Notes: generated by a model from the letters alone, not told the origin. DNA of 64,000 nt from Clostridiaceae bacterium (GCA_902362365.1 CABIVQ010000006.1:19666-83665); one strand, 5' to 3'. Positions 17,875 through 27,820 are shown, numbered from the stretch's first letter. Numbers and translations: made by a program.

Positions 17875-20800
17875 ATGAGTGACGTTTTAATATACCCTTT
17901 GCAAAACTCCAAAGAATATAAAGATGTAATAAATTGCATAAACAGTAACAAAGGCTCATTATTAATTAATGGCCTTTTGTCAGTGCAAAAACCTCATATA
18001 ACTTATTCTATTTTTAATGAGTTATCAAGATCTATGGTATTTGTAGCCAGTAGTGATTTAGAAGCTAAGAAGGCTTATGAGGATTTAAGTTTTTATATGA
18101 AGGATAAAGTAGAATATCTAGGTCATCAAGATATTCACTTTTATCATTTAGATGCAAAGGATAGGAATGAAGAAGCTAAGAAATTAAGAGTATTATTAAG
18201 ATTAGCGAAAGGTGAAAAACTAGTATTAGTAACTTCTGTAGAATCAATACTTAGAAAATATATACCAAAAGAAGTGCTATTAAACAATACGTTTACCTAT
18301 AAGGTAGGAGATACTTTAAATTTAGAAGAATTGAGTGATAAGCTAGTTTCTTTAGGTTATGAGAGAGTATCTAAAATAGAAGGTTTTGGTCAATTTAGCA
18401 TAAGAGGTGGGATTGTAGATATATTCTCACTAGAATACACAAATCCAATTCGTATGGAACTATTTGATGATGAAATAGATTCTATACGTACTTTTGATGT
18501 TTTCTCACAAAAATCTATAGATAAAATAAAGAAATTTTCTATAACTCCTTCTAGGGAATTTATATATCCAGAAAAGGTTAACAATGCTATAGAAAAATTA
18601 AAAAAAGAAACTAGTAAGCATACTAATGAAGATGTATTTAAAAATATAGAGGACATAGAAAGTAAAACTTACTTTGAAGGAATAGAAAATTATATAGACT
18701 ATATCTATCCTGAGGAAAATAAAAGCATATTCAGTTACTTCAAGAATAATGCAATAATTTTTATAAACGATATTTCTAGGCTAAAAGAAAGATGTGAAAA
18801 TTATACAGAGGGGTTTAAGGATAATTATAGATTAAATCTTGAAAGAGGATTAGCCTTAAAAAAACAAGGTAATTTACTGTATCATTATAGTGATATAGAT
18901 TTCATAGCAGAAGATAAAAAAATTATATTAAATACATTATTACCGAAACCTGTAAATGATTTTAAAGTAAGTAACATAATAAACTTTGAATCAAGAGAAG
19001 TGCCTACTTTTAATGCTAAGTTAGATGTATTAGTAGAAGAATTAAATAGATTAAAATATAATGGTTTCAAAATTATTTTAGCTACAAATACATTAGAAAG
19101 AGCTAAAAAATTAAGTAAAGATTTATTAGATTTAGGGTTAGAAACGACTGTATCTAGAAAAAGAGATATAGAAATAAAATCTTCTCAAATTGTAATAACT
19201 CCAGCACAAATTAGTAGTGGATTCCAATATAAGTCAATAAAATTTGTAGTAATTACAGATAATGAAATGATAGGAGTTCATAAGAGGGTTTCAAAAACTA
19301 AGAATAAAAAGAAGAAAAAAGGACAAAAAATAGAATCATTCTTAGACTTGAATGTAGGGGACTATGTAGTTCATGAAAATAGCGGTATAGGTAGATATAC
19401 AGGAATAGATCAAATAACTGTAAATGGTATTAAAAAAGACTATATGAAGATAATCTACCAAGGTGGAGATAATTTATATGTACCAATAGACCAAATGGAC
19501 AAGGTGCAAAAATATATAGGTTCAGATGTTGAAAAAGTTAAATTAAATAAGCTTGGATCAAGTGAGTGGACAAGAGCTAAGGCTAAGGTTAAAAAAGAAA
19601 TAGAAGATATGACTAAGGACCTTATAGAGCTTTATGCGAAGAGAGAAAAAGTAAAGGGATATAAATACTCTAAAGATACTCCTTGGCAACAAGAATTTGA
19701 GTCCTTATTCCCACATGAAGAAACAGATGATCAATTAAAGGCTATAAAAGAAACTAAGAAGGATATGGAATCAGACAAGGTTATGGATAGACTTATCTGT
19801 GGTGATGTTGGATATGGTAAGACAGAGGTAGCAATAAGAGCTGTATTTAAGGCATGTATGGATCAAAAACAAGTAGCAGTGCTAGTTCCTACTACAATAC
19901 TTGCTCAACAGCATTATAATACTTTTAAAGAGAGATTTGAGAATTATCCAATAAGGGTAGAAGTTTTAAGTAGATTCAAATCTCCAAAGCAACAAAAAGA
20001 AATTATAAGTGATGCTAAAAAAGGTCTAGTGGATGTCCTAATAGGTACTCATAGAATAGTTTCAAAAGATATAAATTTACCGAACTTAGGATTAGTAGTT
20101 ATAGATGAGGAACAAAGATTTGGTGTTAAGCATAAAGAATCACTTAAGCAAATCAAGTCAACAGTAGATGTTCTTACATTATCAGCTACACCTATTCCGA
20201 GAACTCTTCATATGTCTTTAAGTGGAATAAGAGATATGAGTGTTATAGAAGAACCTCCACAAGAGAGACACCCTGTTATAACTTATGTAACAGAAGCCAA
20301 AGAAAGTGTAATACAAGATGAGATTGAAAGAGAACTGGCTAGGGGTGGTCAGGTATTCTTTGTATACAATAGAGTAGAACACATAGAAGAGATGGCAAGT
20401 AAAATAAAACGATTAGTAACAGATGCAAATGTAGCGGTAGCTCATGGTAGAATGACTTCTAAAATGCTAGAAGACATAATCTTAGGATTTTTAAATAAGG
20501 AATATGACGTTTTAGTTTGTACCACAATTATTGAAACAGGTATGGATATATCTAACGCTAATACTATGATTGTATATGATGCAGATAAAATGGGACTTGC
20601 TCAGCTTTATCAGTTAAGAGGTAGAGTTGGAAGAAGTTCAAGACAAGGTTATGCATATCTAATGTATGAAAAAGATAAAGTGTTAAGTGAAATAGCTGAA
20701 AAAAGATTAAAAGCTATAAGAGAGTTTACAGAATTTGGTTCAGGGTTTAAAATAGCAATGAGGGACCTTGAAATAAGAGGTGCTGGAAATATATTAGGCT

Positions 20801-21261
20801 CACAACAACATGGACATATGGCTGTCATAGGATATGATTTATATGTAAAAATGCTAAACGATGCCATAAAGAAAGTAAAAGGGGAGCCGATAGTAGAAGA
20901 AATAGATGTAGAAATAGATTTAAGTGTAAACGCATATATTCCAGACACTTATATACCAGACGAGTTGACTAAAATAGAGATGTATAAAAAAATTGCATCT
21001 ATTGAAAATAAGGAGGATATGCTAGAGGTTGAAGAAGAGCTAGAAGATAGATTCTCAGATCTACCAAAATCTGTACAAACTTTATTAAAAATATCTTATA
21101 TAAAATCTCTATGTAAAATAATGAAGATAGAAAAAGTCAGACAAGTAAAAGATGAAATATGGTTGCTTCCTTTAACTAAGTATAAGACTAAAGAAAAGGT
21201 TGGTTATAAAATAGTTACAGAGTTAGAGGAACTTTTAGAAAAAATGTGTAGTATGAAATAA
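17875..21261 (+). CDS. mfd: Transcription-repair coupling factor Mfd
   Basis: DNA translocase that removes stalled RNA polymerase and recruits the UvrA excision machinery. The 1128-residue protein has the UvrB-like N-terminal modules (about 1-340), an RNA polymerase interaction domain near 485-550 (LNVGDYVVHENSGIGRY), and the RecG-like helicase with Walker A GDVGYGKTEV near 643-652 and DEEQRFGVKHKE. The C-terminal TRCF domain starts near 985. Length and order are normal. AAAGGGAG precedes the ATG. Confidence 0.97.
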   Translation: MSDVLIYPLQNSKEYKDVINCINSNKGSLLINGLLSVQKPHITYSIFNELSRSMVFVASSDLEAKKAYEDLSFYMKDKVEYLGHQDIHFYHLDAKDRNEEAKKLRVLLRLAKGEKLVLVTSVESILRKYIPKEVLLNNTFTYKVGDTLNLEELSDKLVSLGYERVSKIEGFGQFSIRGGIVDIFSLEYTNPIRMELFDDEIDSIRTFDVFSQKSIDKIKKFSITPSREFIYPEKVNNAIEKLKKETSKHTNEDVFKNIEDIESKTYFEGIENYIDYIYPEENKSIFSYFKNNAIIFINDISRLKERCENYTEGFKDNYRLNLERGLALKKQGNLLYHYSDIDFIAEDKKIILNTLLPKPVNDFKVSNIINFESREVPTFNAKLDVLVEELNRLKYNGFKIILATNTLERAKKLSKDLLDLGLETTVSRKRDIEIKSSQIVITPAQISSGFQYKSIKFVVITDNEMIGVHKRVSKTKNKKKKKGQKIESFLDLNVGDYVVHENSGIGRYTGIDQITVNGIKKDYMKIIYQGGDNLYVPIDQMDKVQKYIGSDVEKVKLNKLGSSEWTRAKAKVKKEIEDMTKDLIELYAKREKVKGYKYSKDTPWQQEFESLFPHEETDDQLKAIKETKKDMESDKVMDRLICGDVGYGKTEVAIRAVFKACMDQKQVAVLVPTTILAQQHYNTFKERFENYPIRVEVLSRFKSPKQQKEIISDAKKGLVDVLIGTHRIVSKDINLPNLGLVVIDEEQRFGVKHKESLKQIKSTVDVLTLSATPIPRTLHMSLSGIRDMSVIEEPPQERHPVITYVTEAKESVIQDEIERELARGGQVFFVYNRVEHIEEMASKIKRLVTDANVAVAHGRMTSKMLEDIILGFLNKEYDVLVCTTIIETGMDISNANTMIVYDADKMGLAQLYQLRGRVGRSSRQGYAYLMYEKDKVLSEIAEKRLKAIREFTEFGSGFKIAMRDLEIRGAGNILGSQQHGHMAVIGYDLYVKMLNDAIKKVKGEPIVEEIDVEIDLSVNAYIPDTYIPDELTKIEMYKKIASIENKEDMLEVEEELEDRFSDLPKSVQTLLKISYIKSLCKIMKIEKVRQVKDEIWLLPLTKYKTKEKVGYKIVTELEELLEKMCSMK

Positions 21262-21288
21262 CATAAATTTTAGAGAGGGTGTTTGAAT

Positions 21289-22293
21289 TTGAAAAAGCTA
21301 GGAGCGTTAGTTATGTCTGTCATCTTAGGAATAAGCATGGTAGGATGTAGCAGCAAAGTAAACAAAGATGAAAATATAGCTACTGTTAATGGAAGTGGAA
21401 TAATAGTAGGCAACTATGAAAAGGTATTGGGGTTAAATAAGCAATCTATGGAAGCGTACTATGGAAATACAATATGGGATCAAGAAATTGAAGAAGGTGT
21501 TAAATATAAAGACAAATTTAAAGAAATGATACTTGATCAAATGATATATACAGAAGTTATATACGAAGCAGCTAAGAAAGAGAATTTACTTCCAACAGAA
21601 GAAGAGGTAAATAAATCGATAGAAGAATTTAATACTAGCATAAAAGATAATGATGCTTATAAAAAACAATTAAAAGAACTAGGAATAGATGATAATTTCT
21701 TAAAATATCAGTTTGAAAGAAATTTAGCAAGTGATAACTACAAAGAAAAGTTTAATAAAGATAATTCAGTAACTAATGATGAAATGAAAAAATACTATGA
21801 TGAAAATAAAGATGATTTCTACATAGATCAAGTAGAAGCATCACATATCTTAATAAAAACAATAGATGATGAAGATAAAAAATTAAGTGATGAGAAAAAA
21901 GCAGAAGCAAAGAAAAAAGCAGAAGAAGTACTTGCAAAAGCAAAAGCAGGAGAAAATTTCTCAGAGCTAGCAAAAGAATATTCACAAGATACAGTATCAG
22001 CTAAAAATGGTGGAGATCTTGGATTCTTTAAAAAAGGAGAAATGGTTAAACCATTTGAAGAAGCTGCTTTTTCAATGAAAGTTGGGGAAATATCTGATTT
22101 AGTAGAAAGTGATTTTGGTTACCATATAATAAAAGTTACTGATAAAGAAGATAGACAAAAAACATTTGATGAAGTAAAAGAGACTATAAGAAAAACATTA
22201 CAAGATGAGAAATGTGATGCCCAAGTAGAAAAGTTAAAAGAAGAAGCAAAAGTTGAAAAGAATGAAGAGATATTAGAAAAAGTAAATATATAA
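21289..22293 (+). CDS. prsA: Foldase lipoprotein PrsA-like (parvulin peptidyl-prolyl isomerase)
   Basis: Membrane-anchored chaperone and proline isomerase for secreted proteins at the membrane-wall interface. I place the start at TTG 21289, 9 bases after GAGGG; the earlier TTG at 21283 is too close. The 334-residue precursor has a lipoprotein signal with lipobox MVGC (Cys20). It has a SurA-N-like helical part and a parvulin domain at about 180-275 with the motifs SHILIK, AKNGGDLGFF and GYHIIKV. The C-terminal part is Lys/Glu-rich and helical. A terminator follows. Confidence 0.93.
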   Translation: MKKLGALVMSVILGISMVGCSSKVNKDENIATVNGSGIIVGNYEKVLGLNKQSMEAYYGNTIWDQEIEEGVKYKDKFKEMILDQMIYTEVIYEAAKKENLLPTEEEVNKSIEEFNTSIKDNDAYKKQLKELGIDDNFLKYQFERNLASDNYKEKFNKDNSVTNDEMKKYYDENKDDFYIDQVEASHILIKTIDDEDKKLSDEKKAEAKKKAEEVLAKAKAGENFSELAKEYSQDTVSAKNGGDLGFFKKGEMVKPFEEAAFSMKVGEISDLVESDFGYHIIKVTDKEDRQKTFDEVKETIRKTLQDEKCDAQVEKLKEEAKVEKNEEILEKVNI

Positions 22294-22316
22294 TTCTATA
22301 AATATAATTTTAAGAG

Positions 22317-22366
22317 GGATGTGTTTAAGTAAATTAATCAAATAAGCTTATAACACATCCTTTTTT
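22317..22366 (+). terminator. Terminator after prsA
   Basis: GGATGTGTT (22317-22325) pairs with AACACATCC (22352-22360), followed by six T. The loop is long at 26 bases. Confidence 0.85.
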
Positions 22367-22429
22367 GCATATTTTTCTTTTGATTGGTAAAAATAAACTT
22401 AAAGTTACTAATGGAGGGAAAAAAATATA

Positions 22430-22969
22430 ATGAGAGCTACAGGAATAGTTAGAAGAATAGATGATCTTGGAAGAGTCGTAATTCCTAAAGAAATAAGAAA
22501 AACTTTAAGAATAAGAGAAGGCGACCCATTAGAAATATTTACAGCAAAAGACGGAGAAGTCATTTTAAAAAAATACTCTCCAATAGGAGAATTAACAGAA
22601 TTCTCTCAAGAGTATGCAGAAACTTTAGGAGAAGTACTTGGTTGCGGTATAGTGGTAACAGATTTAGATTCAATAATCGCTGTTTCTAAGGTACCTAAAA
22701 AAGAGTACAAAGAAAAAAGTATCAGTAAAGAATTAGAGCAATTAATAGAAAATAGAGAAACAAAATCTCTTAAAGATAATAAAATAGTACCTTTATATAA
22801 AGATGATTCAGTAGAATACTCTGGGCAAATTATAATGCCTATAGTAAGTTCATCTGGAGATTGTATCGGTTCTATTACAGTGGTTTCAAAAGAAAATGAA
22901 ACTCTTCCAGATGGAATAGAAAAAATACTAAAAATAGCCTCTAATTTTTTAGGAAAACAAGTACAATAG
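22430..22969 (+). CDS. spoVT: Stage V sporulation transcription regulator SpoVT
   Basis: Forespore regulator of sigma-G-dependent genes in Firmicutes. The 179-residue protein has an AbrB-type swapped-hairpin DNA-binding domain at the N terminus (MRATGIVRRIDDLGRVVIPK) and a C-terminal GAF-like domain (about 55-175) with DCIGSITVVS. Length is typical. The ATG follows GGAGGGAAAAAA. A TGCATA near 22365 might be part of a sigma-G -35 element, but no matching -10 is clear. It is followed by a terminator and the flippase gene. Confidence 0.96.
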   Translation: MRATGIVRRIDDLGRVVIPKEIRKTLRIREGDPLEIFTAKDGEVILKKYSPIGELTEFSQEYAETLGEVLGCGIVVTDLDSIIAVSKVPKKEYKEKSISKELEQLIENRETKSLKDNKIVPLYKDDSVEYSGQIIMPIVSSSGDCIGSITVVSKENETLPDGIEKILKIASNFLGKQVQ

Positions 22970-22976
22970 CTATGGA

Positions 22977-23006
22977 AAATGACCCTATAATAAGGGTCTT
23001 TTCTAT
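22977..23006 (+). terminator. Terminator after spoVT
   Basis: GACCCT (22981-22986) pairs with AGGGTC (22993-22998), extended by A-T pairs and followed by TTTT. Confidence 0.8.
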
Positions 23007-23099
23007 TTAAAAATAAAACTTAAATACTAAAATCTTGAATATACTAATAAATATATGATATATTAAAATTTGTTATATAAATAGTATGGAGGTTGTGTT

Positions 23100-24713
23100 A
23101 TGGATAATAACAGAAACAAAGACTCTTTCCTGAAGGGGGCAATTATACTTGGAGCAGCAGGGATAATTGTTAAAGTAATGGGTGCATTCTTTAGAATACC
23201 TCTTGGAAACTTAATAGGGTCAGAAGGTATGGGATATTACCAAGCGGCTTATCCTGTTTATACCTTATTCCTGACACTAGCAACAGCAGGTTTCCCAACA
23301 GCGTTAGCTAAACTAGTATCAGAAAAAACAGCAATAGGGGACCATAAGGGTGCAAACAAAATATTTAAAGTTGCATATATGGTTTTATTAATAACTGGAT
23401 TAGTATCATTCTGCTTACTATTCTTTGGAGCAAAATATATAGTAACAGATTTAATGGATAATCCAGGCGCTCACTATGCTATGTTAGCAATAGCACCAGC
23501 GCTTTTATTTGTACCGGCAATGTCTTCTTATAGAGGATATTTCCAAGGTAAGAGAGATATGAGTAAGATAGCTGTTTCACAAGTAACGGAGCAGTTTTTT
23601 AGAGTTATATTAGGAATAGGTCTTGCCTATTATTTCATGAAACAAAGTGGTCCAGAAATGGGTGCTGCAGGAGCCATAGCAGGGGCAACAATAGGTGCTA
23701 TAGGATCTATTACATATTTAATAATTGCTTATTTAAGAGAAGGTAAGCAACGTAAAGCTGATATAAAAGCAAGTAAAAGATTTAAAGATGAAAGTATTCC
23801 AAGAATACTAAAGAAAATATTGGCAGTAGCAGTGCCTATAACAATAGGAGCTTCTGTAATGCCTTTAGTAAATATGATGGATAATGTTATAGTTATAAAA
23901 AGATTAGTAGAAGGTGGATTTACTCATGATCAAGCTGTATCTTTATTCGGACAATTGACAGGTATGGCTATGGCGATAGTAAACTTACCATCAGTTATAA
24001 CTTCTGCTATAGGAATGAGTTTAGTTCCTTCTATATCAGAATCCTTTGCTTTAGGTAAGTTAGGAAAAGCAAGAAAAGAAACTAGAAGTGCAATAAAAGT
24101 AACTTTATTAGTTGTTCTACCTTGTGCATTTGGGATAGCATCTTTAGCGGGTCCTATTATGCAACTTTTATATCCTAAGGAACCAGCATCTTTAGGAACT
24201 ATATTATTTACAATTTCACCTGCGATTATATTCTTAGGGTTAATATTCAGTTTAAATGGTATACTTCAAGGTATGGGTAAACCAATGATTCCTGTAATAG
24301 CTCTAAGTATAGGTATGTTAGGTAAAATAGTAATAAGTTATACATTAACTGTAATACCAGAAATAAACGTTTTAGGTTCTGGATTAGGAACAGTTACGGC
24401 GTATGCCATAGCTTCATTAATTGAGTTGTATTTTGTAAAAAAATACATGGGTGTAAGATTTGGAAAAAAAGAATTTGTTATAAAACCATTAATAACTGTT
24501 ATAACTATGTTTGTAGCTGTTAAGTTATCTTATGGGCTTGTAAGCAATATATTTGGAAATTCTTTATCTACAATCATTTCAATAGGTATTGGAGCAATAG
24601 TTTACGTATTAGTGTTATTAGGTATTGGTGGAATTAGAAAAGAAGAAGTTTTAATTATGCCAAAAGGTGAAAAAATTTATAAATTATTAAGAAAGCTTAA
24701 TCTTATGAGATAA
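23100..24713 (+). CDS. Polysaccharide / lipid flippase, SpoVB-YabM family (MOP superfamily)
   Basis: A 537-residue membrane protein with about 14 helices of the multidrug/oligosaccharidyl-lipid/polysaccharide exporter fold. Family segments include GSEGMGYYQAAYPVYTLFLTLA near residues 42-63 and SSYRGYFQGKRDM near 147-160. Relatives in B. subtilis include YabM, SpoVB and the lipid II flippase MurJ (YtgP). The position between spoVT and yabN matches yabM. It likely moves a lipid-linked wall or cortex precursor; which one cannot be told from sequence. An ATGGAGG site precedes the ATG. Confidence 0.87.
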   Translation: MDNNRNKDSFLKGAIILGAAGIIVKVMGAFFRIPLGNLIGSEGMGYYQAAYPVYTLFLTLATAGFPTALAKLVSEKTAIGDHKGANKIFKVAYMVLLITGLVSFCLLFFGAKYIVTDLMDNPGAHYAMLAIAPALLFVPAMSSYRGYFQGKRDMSKIAVSQVTEQFFRVILGIGLAYYFMKQSGPEMGAAGAIAGATIGAIGSITYLIIAYLREGKQRKADIKASKRFKDESIPRILKKILAVAVPITIGASVMPLVNMMDNVIVIKRLVEGGFTHDQAVSLFGQLTGMAMAIVNLPSVITSAIGMSLVPSISESFALGKLGKARKETRSAIKVTLLVVLPCAFGIASLAGPIMQLLYPKEPASLGTILFTISPAIIFLGLIFSLNGILQGMGKPMIPVIALSIGMLGKIVISYTLTVIPEINVLGSGLGTVTAYAIASLIELYFVKKYMGVRFGKKEFVIKPLITVITMFVAVKLSYGLVSNIFGNSLSTIISIGIGAIVYVLVLLGIGGIRKEEVLIMPKGEKIYKLLRKLNLMR

Positions 24714-24723
24714 TCAAAGTATA

Positions 24724-24786
24724 TATATGAAAATACATGGAAATAATTAAAATATCTTATTTTTAATTATTTCTAGATTTCATATA
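24724..24786. repeat. Long inverted repeat in the yabN leader
   Basis: TATATGAAA (24724-24732) pairs with TTTCATATA (24778-24786). GAAATAATTAAAA (24740-24752) pairs with TTTTAATTATTTC (24761-24773). No T run follows on the plus strand, so it is not a canonical terminator. It may be an RNA stability or processing hairpin between the flippase gene and yabN. Confidence 0.7.
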
Positions 24787-24808
24787 CAGGTACTATAGGA
24801 GTGGTGTT

Positions 24809-26257
24809 ATGGGTAAGATAAATATCGTAGGACTTGGTCCGGGAGATGAATCTCTTATCAGCCAAGGTGCATTAGATATATTAAAATCAAGTTCTAGAAT
24901 TTATCTAAGAACTGAAAAGCATCCAACAGTGGATAAGTTAAAAGAGAGTATAAAATATACTAACTTAGATTATTTTTATGAAAATGAAGATAATTTTGAA
25001 AATGTATATAGAGAGATTGCAGAATTTATTATAGAAAAATCTAATGAAGGTGATTTAGTATATGCAGTTCCAGGCCATCCAAGGGTTGCAGAAAGAACTG
25101 TAAGCCAAATAGAAGAGATTGCAAGAGTAAAAGGTATAGAGGTTGAAGTAATAGCTTCTATGAGCTTTGTAGACGCAATGTTTAATTATTTAGCTATAGA
25201 CCCAGCAGATGGATTTAAATTAGTAGATGCTTTTGAAATAGAAAATTCATATATAGATACAAATACAAGTATGATAATAACTCAAGTTTATGATCACTTT
25301 ATAGCTTCAAATGTAAAGTTAAGATTAATGGAATGTTATGATTATGATCAAGAAGTATGTATAGTAAATGGCGCAGGTGTCAAAGCTCTAGAGCGTAAGA
25401 AATATGTTCCATTACATGAACTAGATAGACCTGAAAATCTATTTAATTATTTAACTAGCGTATACATACCGAGAAGTTCAAAGAAAATGTATAATACAGT
25501 ACATGATTTAGAAGAAATAATGTCTCAACTTAGAGGACCTAATGGGTGTGATTGGGATAAGAAACAAGATCATGAAACTCTAAAAAAATACATCATTGAA
25601 GAAGCGTATGAGCTTTGCCAGGCAATAGATAATGATGATATTGATGAAATGATAGAGGAACTAGGAGATGTACTTTTACAAGTTGTATTCCACTGTCAAA
25701 TAGGGAAAGAAACTGGTTATTTTGATTTGACTGAAGTAATAAATGGTATATGTAATAAACTTGTATATAGACATCCGCATGTTTTCAAAAATGTTGATAT
25801 AGATATGAATAATTTTGATAAAACATGGGAAGATTTGAAAAAGAAAGAAAAAGGCGAATCTACAGTTACAGAAGGTTTAACTAGAATTCCAAATCATCTA
25901 CCAGCACTTATAAAAGCTGAAAAAATACAAAAAAAGGCAGCCCTTGTAGGATTTGACTGGGATGATATAAATGATGTATATAAAAAAATTGAAGAAGAAT
26001 ACAAAGAATTACTTGACGAATGTAAAGAAGGAAATATAAAATACATAAAGGAAGAACTAGGAGATTTGCTGTTCTCTATTGTAAATTTAGCTAGATTTTT
26101 AAAAGTAAACCCTGAGGAAGCTTTAAATTTGACTAATAACAAATTTATAAAAAGATTCAAGTTTATAGAAGATAATGCAATAAATTCTGATAGAAATTTA
26201 GAAGATATGACATTAGAAGAAATGGATAAACTTTGGGAAAAGGCTAAATTTCAATAA
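24809..26257 (+). CDS. yabN: YabN: tetrapyrrole methylase-like / MazG NTP pyrophosphohydrolase fusion
   Basis: House-cleaning nucleotide pyrophosphatase. The 482-residue protein has an N-terminal tetrapyrrole (corrin/porphyrin) methylase fold starting INIVGLGPGDESLIS. From about residue 235 it has two MazG repeats, the first with LRGPNGCDWDKKQDHETLKK and the EExxD pattern EELGDVLLQVVFH, the second with EELGDLLFSIVNLARF. The fusion is the normal YabN architecture in Firmicutes. The role of the methylase half is unknown. The ATG follows AGGAGTGG. Confidence 0.93.
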   Translation: MGKINIVGLGPGDESLISQGALDILKSSSRIYLRTEKHPTVDKLKESIKYTNLDYFYENEDNFENVYREIAEFIIEKSNEGDLVYAVPGHPRVAERTVSQIEEIARVKGIEVEVIASMSFVDAMFNYLAIDPADGFKLVDAFEIENSYIDTNTSMIITQVYDHFIASNVKLRLMECYDYDQEVCIVNGAGVKALERKKYVPLHELDRPENLFNYLTSVYIPRSSKKMYNTVHDLEEIMSQLRGPNGCDWDKKQDHETLKKYIIEEAYELCQAIDNDDIDEMIEELGDVLLQVVFHCQIGKETGYFDLTEVINGICNKLVYRHPHVFKNVDIDMNNFDKTWEDLKKKEKGESTVTEGLTRIPNHLPALIKAEKIQKKAALVGFDWDDINDVYKKIEEEYKELLDECKEGNIKYIKEELGDLLFSIVNLARFLKVNPEEALNLTNNKFIKRFKFIEDNAINSDRNLEDMTLEEMDKLWEKAKFQ

Positions 26258-26341
26258 TTAAAAGAAGGAAAATCACTAAAGATATAGAATAGTAAAAACA
26301 GAAATAATTCTATATGATAAACATTTTAGGAGGTAAATATC

Positions 26342-26620
26342 GTGAATAAGGCTGAATTAGTAACAAAAATGGCAGAAAAAAGTGAATTAACTAAGAAAGA
26401 AGCAGAAGCTGCATTAAACGCATTTATGCAATCTGTTGAAGAAGCTTTAGTAGAAGGTGACAAAGTTCAATTAGTAGGATTTGGTACTTTCGAAACTAGA
26501 GAAAGAGCTGCTAGACAAGGTAGAAACCCAAGAAACCCAGAAGAAGTTATAGAAATACCAGCTTCTAAAGCTCCAGTATTCAAAGCTGGAAAATCTTTAA
26601 AAGAAGTTATAAACAAGTAA
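26342..26620 (+). CDS. hup: DNA-binding protein HU
   Basis: Histone-like protein that bends and compacts DNA. The 92-residue product has the HU pattern: MNKAELVTKMAEKSELTKKE, the core GFGTFETRERAARQGRNP, and the tip Pro of the DNA-binding arm in EEVIEIPASKAPVFKAGKSLK. The start is GTG at 26342 with AGGAGG 8 bases upstream. Codons are the common ones of this genome, in line with high expression. It sits between yabN and yabO, where B. subtilis has no HU gene. Confidence 0.97.
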   Translation: MNKAELVTKMAEKSELTKKEAEAALNAFMQSVEEALVEGDKVQLVGFGTFETRERAARQGRNPRNPEEVIEIPASKAPVFKAGKSLKEVINK

Positions 26621-26676
26621 TAAATACATAAATTAATTTTAAGAGCGATCTTGAAGTTTAAATATTAATTAAATAG

Positions 26677-26712
26677 AAAATGCCTATAGTTTTATAACTG
26701 TAGGCATTTTTT
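26677..26712 (+). terminator. Terminator after hup
   Basis: AAAATGCCTATAGTT pairs with AACTGTAGGCATTTT (one G-T pair), and a T run follows. Confidence 0.92.
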
Positions 26713-26760
26713 AAAATAGATATAATCGTTTCATAAGATTAGAAACAGAGGAGGATAAAT

Positions 26761-27003
26761 ATGAGATTAGATAAATACTTAAAAGTATCTAGAATTATAA
26801 AAAGAAGAACTGTTGCAAAAGAAGCGTGTGACAAAGGGATTGTAACTATAAATGGAAAGTCTGCTAAGTCTTCATCAGAGGTTAATGTTGGAGATATACT
26901 AGAGATTCAATTTGGTGAAAAGAAAATGAAATTCAAGATAAATGAAATTAGAGAGCATGTATTAAAAAATGATGCTAAAGAAATGTACGATATAATAGAA
27001 TAA
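26761..27003 (+). CDS. rqcP: S4-domain RNA-binding protein RqcP (YabO / HslR family)
   Basis: An 80-residue protein that is almost entirely one S4 domain: MRLDKYLKVSRIIKRRTVAKE, then GIVTINGKSAKSSSEVNVGD. In B. subtilis YabO/RqcP binds the large ribosomal subunit with RqcH and supports poly-alanine tailing of stalled peptides (established knowledge). The place upstream of yabP-yabQ-divIC is conserved with Bacillus. GGAGGATAAAT precedes the ATG. Confidence 0.93.
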   Translation: MRLDKYLKVSRIIKRRTVAKEACDKGIVTINGKSAKSSSEVNVGDILEIQFGEKKMKFKINEIREHVLKNDAKEMYDIIE

Positions 27004-27065
27004 AATTCAATTCCCTTAAGTATATTTATAGTAGTATGAATTGAAATATTTACTGGGGGGATATT

Positions 27066-27320
27066 ATGGAACATAACATAAGCTTAAAAGGAAGAAATAA
27101 TTTAGTTATTTCCGGAGTTGAGCATATTTACTCTTTTAATGATAAAAGAGTAGAAATAAAAACTTCTGCAGGCGAAATGGTAATAGAAGGCGAAGAACTA
27201 GATATGGGTAAGCTTAATCTAGAGGAAAATGTAATAAGTATAGACGGTACTATAAATTCTATAGTATACGCAAAACCGAAGAAACCACAAGAAAATATTT
27301 TTAAAAAGGTATTTAAGTAG
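27066..27320 (+). CDS. yabP: Sporulation protein YabP
   Basis: An 84-residue protein of the YabP family, needed for spore cortex formation in B. subtilis. Family features are the N-terminal HNISLKGRNNLVISGVEHI and a mainly beta-strand body with VISIDGTINSIVY. There are no membrane helices. A GGGGGG purine tract precedes the ATG. Its stop codon directly abuts the yabQ start, so the two are translated together. Mother-cell sigma-E control is likely by homology, but no clear sigma-E promoter was found. Confidence 0.93.
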   Translation: MEHNISLKGRNNLVISGVEHIYSFNDKRVEIKTSAGEMVIEGEELDMGKLNLEENVISIDGTINSIVYAKPKKPQENIFKKVFK

Positions 27321-27815
27321 ATGTTACCATTCACACAGGAATTAGGAGTCTTCTATTCAACTATTTATGGTGGAATTGCAGTAGGTTTACTATTTGATAT
27401 TTATAGAAGTTTAAGGCGAAACTTTAAAGTAATTAGATATCTTTCTCTGATTTTTGATGCATTATTCTGGATTATAGTTACCATACTAACATTCATAACA
27501 ATAAATGCTGTAGAGAATTTTAATTTAAGATATTATCATATTATCGCTTTATTTATAGGTTTTTTGCTATATTATAGCACCATAAGTAAGTTTATTTTAG
27601 CAGGTTTAAATAAGTTAATTTATTTAATAACAAATTTATTCAAGAAAACAGCATGTTACATAGTCAGTATTTTGAACAATTTGTATTACGTTATTATCTA
27701 TTCAATACACCTATTATTTGATATCATTTTTTATATACCTAATATGTTTTTAGCTACTAGAAAATTCATAAAAAGAAAATCTGTAGGTAGATTAAAGATT
27801 AAAAAAAGGGTGTAA
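27321..27815 (+). CDS. yabQ: Sporulation membrane protein YabQ
   Basis: A 164-residue integral membrane protein with four or five predicted helices (about 5-25, 36-62, 70-90, 115-140) and a basic C-terminal tail. GVFYSTIYGGIAVGLLFDIYR near the N terminus is the YabQ family segment. In B. subtilis YabQ is required for cortex assembly and sits in the outer forespore membrane. The ATG comes immediately after the yabP stop codon. It lacks its own strong ribosome site, which points to translational coupling. Confidence 0.93.
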   Translation: MLPFTQELGVFYSTIYGGIAVGLLFDIYRSLRRNFKVIRYLSLIFDALFWIIVTILTFITINAVENFNLRYYHIIALFIGFLLYYSTISKFILAGLNKLIYLITNLFKKTACYIVSILNNLYYVIIYSIHLLFDIIFYIPNMFLATRKFIKRKSVGRLKIKKRV

Positions 27816-27820
27816 TATTT

